DNA of 10,117 nt from Chthoniobacterales bacterium. Its GTDB lineage: Bacteria > Verrucomicrobiota > Verrucomicrobiia > Chthoniobacterales > JACTMZ01. A program made the position numbers and the translations under genes. Shown here piece after piece: positions 5,461 through 10,117 of this stretch; position 1 is the first letter of the stretch; each line of letters begins with the position of its first letter. The notes beneath the pieces are model-generated. The model was not told the origin of the DNA, ran no database searches, and was given only the letters and a program-made list of their open reading frames with translations. The DNA lies in the NCBI GenBank assembly GCA_017853515.1, contig JAFMJK010000067.1, forward strand, positions 1-10,117, in the 5' to 3' direction.

Positions 5461-7482
5461 CTAGTACCACCAATCCCTCTGTCCGGATTTTTTCGGCGCG
5501 GCGGCGGCGGGGCGCGGCGCTTCGTCCGCGCCGGGTTTTTCCAGCAGGTGCGCGGGAATTTCCGCGACGAAACGCGAGCGCCTTTGGAACGGTTCGCCGT
5601 AGCCGCTGTTCAAACGGATGAGCGGATAACAAAGGTGCAAGTGGTCGCGCCCGCGCGTGATGGCGACATAAAACAGCCGCCGCTCTTCCTCGAGCGATTC
5701 GGGTTTTTCCAGCGAACGCGAACCCGGGAACATTCCCTCGGTGAGCCAAATGACAAAGACCGCGCGCCACTCGAGACCCTTGGCTTGGTGCACGGACGAA
5801 AGCACAACGCGGTCGGTGTCGGTATCCTGACGCGCGCCCGCGCCGTCCACGTTGGTGAGAAGCGCGATCTGGGCGAGGAATTCCTCGAGCGAGGCGAATT
5901 GCCGCGCATAGCCGGCCAGGGTGCGCAGGTCTTCGCGCCGGTTCTCGTAGTTGGCGAACTCCGCCTTCATGTAATCCTCGTAGACCGCTTCCATCACCGT
6001 CTCGATGGCCAGATCGGGGGCGACCGGTTTGCGCTCCGGGGCGATCTCGTCGAGCGTGGCGGCCAACTGCTCCCAGACCTTGGCCGCGCGGGCCGGCGGT
6101 TTGGCCATGCGGAGCACTTCACCGAAAGGCGCGGCGGATTCGGCGCCCGCTTTGACGATATTCCACAAGCTGTCCGCGGTTTTCTCCCCCACCCCGGGCA
6201 AGAGGCGCACCATGCGTCGGAAGGCGGTTTCGTCGCTCGGATTGAGCGCGAATTTCAAGAATGCCGCGACATCTTTGACATGCGCCTGCTCGAAAAAACG
6301 CAATCCGCTCGTCACCTCGAAGGGAATGCCGCGACGGGTCAGTTCGAGTTGGATTTCCATCGAATGGAAATGCGCGCGGTAGAGCACGGCCATCTCGCGG
6401 AACTCGAGGCCCTGGCGGTTCAATTCGAGAATCTGCTGCGCGACATAGGCCGCCTGGTCGTTGTTGGTCGGCGTCTCGGCCAGCGCGGGGCGCCCGCCCT
6501 GCTTCCGCCACGCGCGGAGGTTTTTCTCGAACTGGCGCGCGTTGCCTTTGATCGCCGCATTGGCCACGTCGAGAATCCCGGGGACGCTGCGGTAATTCGT
6601 CTCGATGCGGTAGGTCTGCGCGCCGGCGTAGCGGTCGGGAAACTTGAGGATGTTTTCGAAATTCGCCCCGCGCCACGAATAGATCGACTGCGCGTCGTCG
6701 CCGACGACCATGATATTCCCGTGCTTCGACCCGAGCATGTGCACCAGCTCGGCCTGCACGAGGTTGGTGTCCTGGTATTCGTCGACAAGCACATGGCGGA
6801 ACTGCTCGCGGTAGTGTTCCCCGATCTCGGGATGCTCGCGCAGCAGCTGGTTCGTGCGGATGAGCAGATCGTCGAAATCCATCGCGTTGGCCGCCACCTT
6901 GCGTTTCTCGTAAGCGGCGCGCACCGAAATGATCGCGTCCGAAATGCCCTCGAAATATCCGAAGCGGTCGTGCACGAGGACATCGAGCGGATCGCCGGTG
7001 TTCGACGAGAGCGAGAACAACTCGGCCAGCACGTCGGGTTTGGGAAATCGTTTGTCGCGCGGCACCCCGACATCGTTGGCCACGGCTTTGAGCAGATCGG
7101 ACTGGTCCTCGCGGTCGAGGATGCTGAACCCGGGCTTGAAGCCGATGACGTCGGCATGGCGCCGCAGGATCCGGTTGCCGATCGAGTGGAAGGTCCCGCC
7201 CCAGATGCCGTCGGCATCCGGACCGAGCAGTTCGCTCACGCGACCGGTCATTTCCCGCGCCGCTTTGTTGGTGAAAGTGAGGAGGAGGATCTGCCACGGC
7301 TTGACCCCGTTCTCCAGCAACCACGCCACGCGGTAGGTCAGGGTGCGCGTCTTGCCGCTGCCCGCTCCGGCGATGACCAGCGATGCGCCGCCGGGCGAGG
7401 TCACCGCGGCCAACTGCTGCTCGTTGAGTTCCGCGCCGTAGTCGATGCGGTGCGCCGCGGCGCTCAAAGCCGCAGCCCCCAC
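5461..7482 (-). CDS. UvrD/PcrA-type ATP-dependent DNA helicase (SF1A)
   Basis: 673 aa, a 3'-to-5' helicase of the UvrD/PcrA/Rep family, acting in DNA repair and replication restart. All core motifs are present: Q motif LNEQQ (about 19-23), Walker A GAGSGKT (39-45), LTFTNKAAREM (Ia), VDEYQDT (233-239; motif II), VGDDAQSIYSWRGA (III), ETNYRS (IV), VHQAKGLEW (564-572; V) and YVAITRGRDHLHL (VI). The C-terminal tail is short (RFVAEIPAHLLE, then an Ala/Pro/Lys-rich stretch ending QRDWWY), shorter than the tail of classical PcrA or UvrD. Start: GTG at 7482, lying inside the end of the carboxypeptidase gene (19-base overlap); no strong Shine-Dalgarno is seen, and an in-frame TTG five codons later is an alternative. 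The overlap implies translational coupling as the last gene of the proC operon. Which paralogue it is (UvrD, PcrA or Rep) cannot be settled by eye. Confidence 0.95.
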   Translation of the reverse strand: MGAAALSAAAHRIDYGAELNEQQLAAVTSPGGASLVIAGAGSGKTRTLTYRVAWLLENGVKPWQILLLTFTNKAAREMTGRVSELLGPDADGIWGGTFHSIGNRILRRHADVIGFKPGFSILDREDQSDLLKAVANDVGVPRDKRFPKPDVLAELFSLSSNTGDPLDVLVHDRFGYFEGISDAIISVRAAYEKRKVAANAMDFDDLLIRTNQLLREHPEIGEHYREQFRHVLVDEYQDTNLVQAELVHMLGSKHGNIMVVGDDAQSIYSWRGANFENILKFPDRYAGAQTYRIETNYRSVPGILDVANAAIKGNARQFEKNLRAWRKQGGRPALAETPTNNDQAAYVAQQILELNRQGLEFREMAVLYRAHFHSMEIQLELTRRGIPFEVTSGLRFFEQAHVKDVAAFLKFALNPSDETAFRRMVRLLPGVGEKTADSLWNIVKAGAESAAPFGEVLRMAKPPARAAKVWEQLAATLDEIAPERKPVAPDLAIETVMEAVYEDYMKAEFANYENRREDLRTLAGYARQFASLEEFLAQIALLTNVDGAGARQDTDTDRVVLSSVHQAKGLEWRAVFVIWLTEGMFPGSRSLEKPESLEEERRLFYVAITRGRDHLHLCYPLIRLNSGYGEPFQRRSRFVAEIPAHLLEKPGADEAPRPAAAAPKKSGQRDWWY

Positions 7483-8276
7483 TCGAGAAGTTTCTGCGAG
7501 TCGTCGTAGACGTGTTTCTTGTTGCTGCCGAGGACGACGGCGATGACATCGCGCCCGTTGTTCTGTCCGCTCGAGACAAGGCAGTGGCCCGCCGCATTGG
7601 TGTAGCCGGTTTTCATCCCGGTGCAGAACGGGAAAGTGCGCAGCACGCGGTTGGTGTTGACCAGTTCGCGCACGCGACCGTCGGCAAAGTGGAATTCGAA
7701 ACTTTTCGTCGCCACGATGCGACGGAGGACCGGGTGCGCGTAGGCATTGCGGGCGATGATGGCCATGTCGCGCGCCGTGGAATGCTGGCTCTCGGCGGGC
7801 AGGCCGTTGGGATTGACGAAGTGGGAGGCATTGGCGCCGAGTTGTTTGGCGCGGCTGTTCATTTTCGCGGCAAAAGCCTCGACGCTGCCCGCGTTGTCGC
7901 GGGCCAGGGCGCAGGCCACGTCATTGGCGCTGCGCACGAGCAGCGCCTGCAACAGTTCGAAGCGCGAGTATTTCTGGCCGGCTTTGAGATAGAGCTTCGT
8001 CGGGGCCGCCGTGGTATCCGACGGCTTGATCGTGACCATTTCCCAAAGGTTGCCCGACTCGGCGACGATCAGGGCGGTGAGAAGTTTTTGCGTGCTGGCC
8101 ACGGCACGCGGGGCCCGCGAGTTCTTGTTGTAGAGAACGCGACCGGAGCGCACATCGACGAGGATGGCGGCCTCGCCGTGCACCGCGGGCGGCGACGCGG
8201 CGCGCAGGTCTGCCCCGCCGAGAGCGAGCAGGCAGGCGGCAAAAACAAGAAAGCGCGGCCGGATCATCCCGCCCAT
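7464..8276 (-). CDS. D-alanyl-D-alanine carboxypeptidase, S11 (PBP5/DacF) family
   Basis: 270 aa. Removes the terminal D-Ala from peptidoglycan pentapeptides in the periplasm. A signal peptide covers about residues 1-27 (basic IRPR, then FLVFAACLLALGG, cleavage near LRAA). The three penicillin-binding active-site motifs are clear: S61-T-Q-K64 (nucleophile and lysine), S116-A-N118, and K222-T-G224 in GMKTGYT. Only the catalytic domain is present; the C-terminal beta domain and membrane-anchoring helix of PBP5 are absent, so the enzyme is probably soluble. Start: ATG at 8276, with AAGGG four bases upstream; ATG 8267 (three codons later) is the alternative. It sits 37 bases after the TPR gene and overlaps the helicase start by 19 bases, so it is the third gene of the operon. 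Confidence 0.94.
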   Translation of the reverse strand: MGGMIRPRFLVFAACLLALGGADLRAASPPAVHGEAAILVDVRSGRVLYNKNSRAPRAVASTQKLLTALIVAESGNLWEMVTIKPSDTTAAPTKLYLKAGQKYSRFELLQALLVRSANDVACALARDNAGSVEAFAAKMNSRAKQLGANASHFVNPNGLPAESQHSTARDMAIIARNAYAHPVLRRIVATKSFEFHFADGRVRELVNTNRVLRTFPFCTGMKTGYTNAAGHCLVSSGQNNGRDVIAVVLGSNKKHVYDDSQKLLEWGLRL

Positions 8277-8313
8277 AGTGCCCTTTTTTGCGCGGCGAGG
8301 CAACCCGCGGCCC

Positions 8314-9060
8314 CTACTTGGCGAGGGCTTTTTCGACCAGGGGATCCGGCGCCGCACCGAGACGGAGCGCCTCGCGGTAGTGGCGCTTGGCCAACTCGGT
8401 GGCGGGCGGGACGCGTTCGAGACAGAAGACGGCGAGGTTGAAATGCGCGTCGGCATAGTCGGGCCGCAACTCGATGGCGCGGCGCAATTCCGATTCCGCC
8501 GCGTCGAACCAGCGGTTTCGCCCCGCCGCCACCCCGAGATAATTGCGCGCCACCGGGTCGTTGGGAGCGTGCACCACAGCTTGGGCGATGGACGCGAGAG
8601 CGCGCATGGGTTCCTCGCGACCGAGGTAGACCATGCCCAGATTGAGCCACGCGGTCGGGTTGTCCGGCTTGATTTGCAGAGAACGGCGCAAAAGCCTCTC
8701 CGCCTCCACGTTGTTCCCGAGGCGGTATTCGGTCGAACCGAGATTGACCAACGCGGGCAGATTGTTCGGCTCCACTTTGAGCACGCGCACATAAGCTTCC
8801 TTCGCTCCCTGGAAATTCCCCTTCTCGAAGGCCGCAATGCCGTCCATCCCCATTTTTTCCACCGTCGCGGTGCTGACCACCGGTTCCGCTTCGGACGGGA
8901 TGTCCACCGGAACGGGCGCTGGCGGCGGATCCACCGGACGCACCGCTTCGCCCGCGCTGCCGCGCATCGAAGGCGTCGTCCCGGAGGGGGCGTTGGTTTC
9001 CTCCGCGCGCGCCCACGCGGCGGTGAAAAGAATCGCAACCAGAGCGGCGGTGCGGCGCAT
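8314..9060 (-). CDS. Secreted tetratricopeptide-repeat protein
   Basis: 248 aa with a signal peptide (MRRTAALVAILFTAAWARA, then EE) and a Pro-rich linker to about residue 62 (PPPAPVPVDIP). About five consecutive TPR units follow from residue 70 to 240, each with the usual spacing: GIAAFEKGNFQGAKEAY, LGSTEYRLGNNVEAERLL, LGMVYLGREEPMRALASI, LGVAAGRNRWFDAAESEL and LAVFCLERVPPATELAKRHY. TPRs bind other proteins; no enzyme motif is present. ATG 9060 overlaps the proC stop as TGATG, a strong sign of translational coupling. The same frame stays open further upstream, but that stretch overlaps proC and is not coding. Being followed by a peptidoglycan carboxypeptidase suggests a periplasmic helper or scaffold for wall assembly, which is inference. 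Confidence 0.9.
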   Translation of the reverse strand: MRRTAALVAILFTAAWARAEETNAPSGTTPSMRGSAGEAVRPVDPPPAPVPVDIPSEAEPVVSTATVEKMGMDGIAAFEKGNFQGAKEAYVRVLKVEPNNLPALVNLGSTEYRLGNNVEAERLLRRSLQIKPDNPTAWLNLGMVYLGREEPMRALASIAQAVVHAPNDPVARNYLGVAAGRNRWFDAAESELRRAIELRPDYADAHFNLAVFCLERVPPATELAKRHYREALRLGAAPDPLVEKALAK

Positions 9061-9866
9061 CAGTCGCCGGCTTCGCCGAGTTCGCGCGAGCGCACCGTCG
9101 CGGCGCGCACCGCATCCATCACGGCGGAACGCAATCCCGCCTTCTCCAGCTCGGCCAATCCCGCGACGGTCGTCCCGCCGGGGCTGGTCACCATCTCGCG
9201 CAGGACCGCCGGATGCATCATGGTCTGCGAAACCATCTCGGCCGCGCCGGCCACGGTTTGCACCGCGAGCTTGGTCGCCAGGTCGCGCGGCAGGCCGTTT
9301 TGCACGCCGCCGTCGGACAGCGCCTCGATGAAAAGATAAACATAGGCCGGACCGCTCCCGCTCAATCCGGTCACCGCATCGAGCAACGACTCCTTCACGT
9401 GGAACGCGCGGCCCACCGAAGTGAAGATGTTTTCCACCACATCGATGTCCTTCTCGTTCACCCCGTCGCCCGTCGCGTAGGCCGATGCGCCTTTCTGCAC
9501 CAGCACGGCGGTGTTCGGCATGACGCGGACCACGCGGCACTTTTTTCCCGCGGCCTCCTGCAACGTGGCGATGGTCGTGCCGGCCAGAATGGAAATGAGC
9601 AGCTTGCCCTCGAGCGTTTTGCCCACCTCGGACAGGGCACGCTCCGCGTCGTCGGGCTTCACGCAGAGCACGATGACATCGGCCGCCTCGGCCACTTCCC
9701 TGTTGCCCGCAGCCACGCGGATTCCGCTCTCCGTGCCGAGTATCTCGGCCGGTTCGGCCAACCGGTCGTGCACCGTCACTTGGTCCGGTTGGCACACTTT
9801 GGCCTCGAGCACGCCTTGAATGAGGGCGGACCCCATCTTTCCGCAACCGATGAACCCGATCTTCAT
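9060..9866 (-). CDS. proC: Pyrroline-5-carboxylate reductase
   Basis: 268 aa, typical length. Catalyses the last step of proline synthesis, reducing 1-pyrroline-5-carboxylate to L-proline with NAD(P)H in the cytoplasm. The N-terminal Rossmann fold starts at once with IGFIGCGKMGSA (glycine motif G7-C-G9-K-M-G12), followed by VIVLCVKPDD and VMPNTAVLVQKGASAY, all characteristic of ProC. The C-terminal dimerization domain has LSGSGPAYVYLFIEAL (S169-G-S-G-P173), the signature of the family, and SPGGTTVAGL. The ATG at 9866 starts exactly on the Rossmann strand; upstream bases (TTTGGGGGT) give only a poor ribosome-binding site. It is the first gene in this window of a four-gene minus-strand operon, and its stop overlaps the next start (TGATG). 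No key residue appears to be missing. Confidence 0.97.
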   Translation of the reverse strand: MKIGFIGCGKMGSALIQGVLEAKVCQPDQVTVHDRLAEPAEILGTESGIRVAAGNREVAEAADVIVLCVKPDDAERALSEVGKTLEGKLLISILAGTTIATLQEAAGKKCRVVRVMPNTAVLVQKGASAYATGDGVNEKDIDVVENIFTSVGRAFHVKESLLDAVTGLSGSGPAYVYLFIEALSDGGVQNGLPRDLATKLAVQTVAGAAEMVSQTMMHPAVLREMVTSPGGTTVAGLAELEKAGLRSAVMDAVRAATVRSRELGEAGD

Positions 9867-9911
9867 ACCCCCAAAGGTAGAACCCGCCCCCCGCCGGGCA
9901 AGCGGAAAGAG

Positions 9912-9934
9912 CCCGCGCTCCGACGGACCGCGGG
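9912..9934. promoter_or_regulatory. Interrupted palindrome in the proC leader
   Basis: A 23-base palindrome centred on A9923: 10 of 11 base pairs match (CCCGCG, mismatch C, TCCG, then CGGA, mismatch C, CGCGGG). It lies 45-68 bases before the proC ATG. There is no U-run after it on either strand, so it is more like an operator or a leader hairpin than a terminator. A role is not demonstrated. Confidence 0.3.
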
Positions 9935-10040
9935 AGTTTGCCGTGTTCAGTTTTGGCTAAGGCCCGTCTCGAGGACTCGGCTCAGTTTTCAGGAGGAACC
10001 GCAGAGAACACAGAGGGTTCTGAGCCAAATTTGCCTGCAT

Positions 10041-10116
10041 TTGTAGCGGCGGACTATGTCCGCCGGAACATAAGGATGAGTAACAAGGCACCGACGGACA
10101 TAGTCCGCCGCTACAA
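10041..10116. repeat. Second REP-pair (BIME) family, GTAG type
   Basis: Two inverted 26-base arms (10041-10066 and 10091-10116, one mismatch) flank a 24-base linker. Each arm is itself a REP: 10043-10065 is GTAG plus a hairpin with arms CGGCGGAC and GTCCGCCG around TAT, and 10092-10114 is the same in reverse, with one G-T pair. The stem sequence is unrelated to the REPs at 5285-5348, but the layout is the same. The linker contains AGTAACAAGG, matching AGTAACAAAG next to the other element (53-62 and 5353-5362) at 9 of 10 bases. Confidence 0.82.
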
Positions 10117-10117
10117 G

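Noticed and set aside
5548..7509. 653-residue plus-strand open frame opposite the helicase
   Set aside because: The minus frame contains every SF1A helicase motif, so this frame is a GC-driven shadow.
9061..9846. Upstream extension of the secreted TPR protein through proC
   Set aside because: It lies in another frame of proC. ATG 9060 gives a clean signal peptide and a TGATG coupling.
9867..9900. Sigma-70 promoter for proC (TTGCCC, 16 bases, TACCTT on the minus strand)
   Set aside because: The -10 matches only 3 of 6 and the spacer is nearly all G/C, so it is too weak to annotate.
1..10117. CRISPR array, defence island, phage or transposase genes
   Set aside because: No regularly spaced repeats, cas-like or integrase-like protein seen. 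The repeats present are REP-type palindromes.

Overview
The window is GC-rich and compact and comes from a Gram-negative-type bacterium: it encodes an outer-membrane beta-barrel with a signal peptide, a penicillin-binding-protein-type carboxypeptidase and a periplasmic TPR protein. The gene set, the ComEC style and GTAG-headed palindromic repeats between genes suggest a member of the Verrucomicrobiota/PVC group. This placement is inference, at moderate confidence (about 0.6). There are seven supported protein genes. I see no rRNA, tRNA, CRISPR array, phage gene or transposase gene.

Left part (1-3320, plus strand). The window opens inside a repeat element that is cut by the window edge. A ComEC/Rec2-family DNA-uptake channel gene starts 11-12 bases after the repeat end. 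Next comes a gene of different texture for a small secreted beta-barrel with a histidine-rich loop, preceded by a sigma-70-like promoter. It ends tail-to-tail, with a 7-base overlap, against a minus-strand gene for a membrane-anchored helical-repeat protein of unknown role (3314-5038).

Middle (5039-5460). This 420-base non-coding stretch is packed with palindromes: a bulged hairpin, a nested stem-loop at 5174-5235, and a 153-base element at 5237-5389. The right-hand 89 bases of that element are repeated at 1-89 (84 of 89 identical, the first 62 all identical). The core of the element is two inverted REP sequences, each a GTAG tetranucleotide followed directly by a hairpin. This is the layout used by REP-associated tyrosine transposases (RAYTs).

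Right part (9866 down to 5461, minus strand). Four genes are tightly packed and probably form one operon: proC (proline biosynthesis), a secreted TPR protein (TGATG overlap with proC), a D-alanyl-D-alanine carboxypeptidase (37-base gap) and a UvrD/PcrA-type helicase (19-base overlap). A 23-base near-perfect palindrome lies in the proC leader. The window ends with a second, different GTAG-type REP pair (10041-10116).

The genes are mostly housekeeping. The most notable content is the two REP/BIME families, the outward-facing extended -10 motifs in the ends of the 153-base element (one placed to drive comEC), and the histidine-rich barrel. I found no convincing new multi-gene system.
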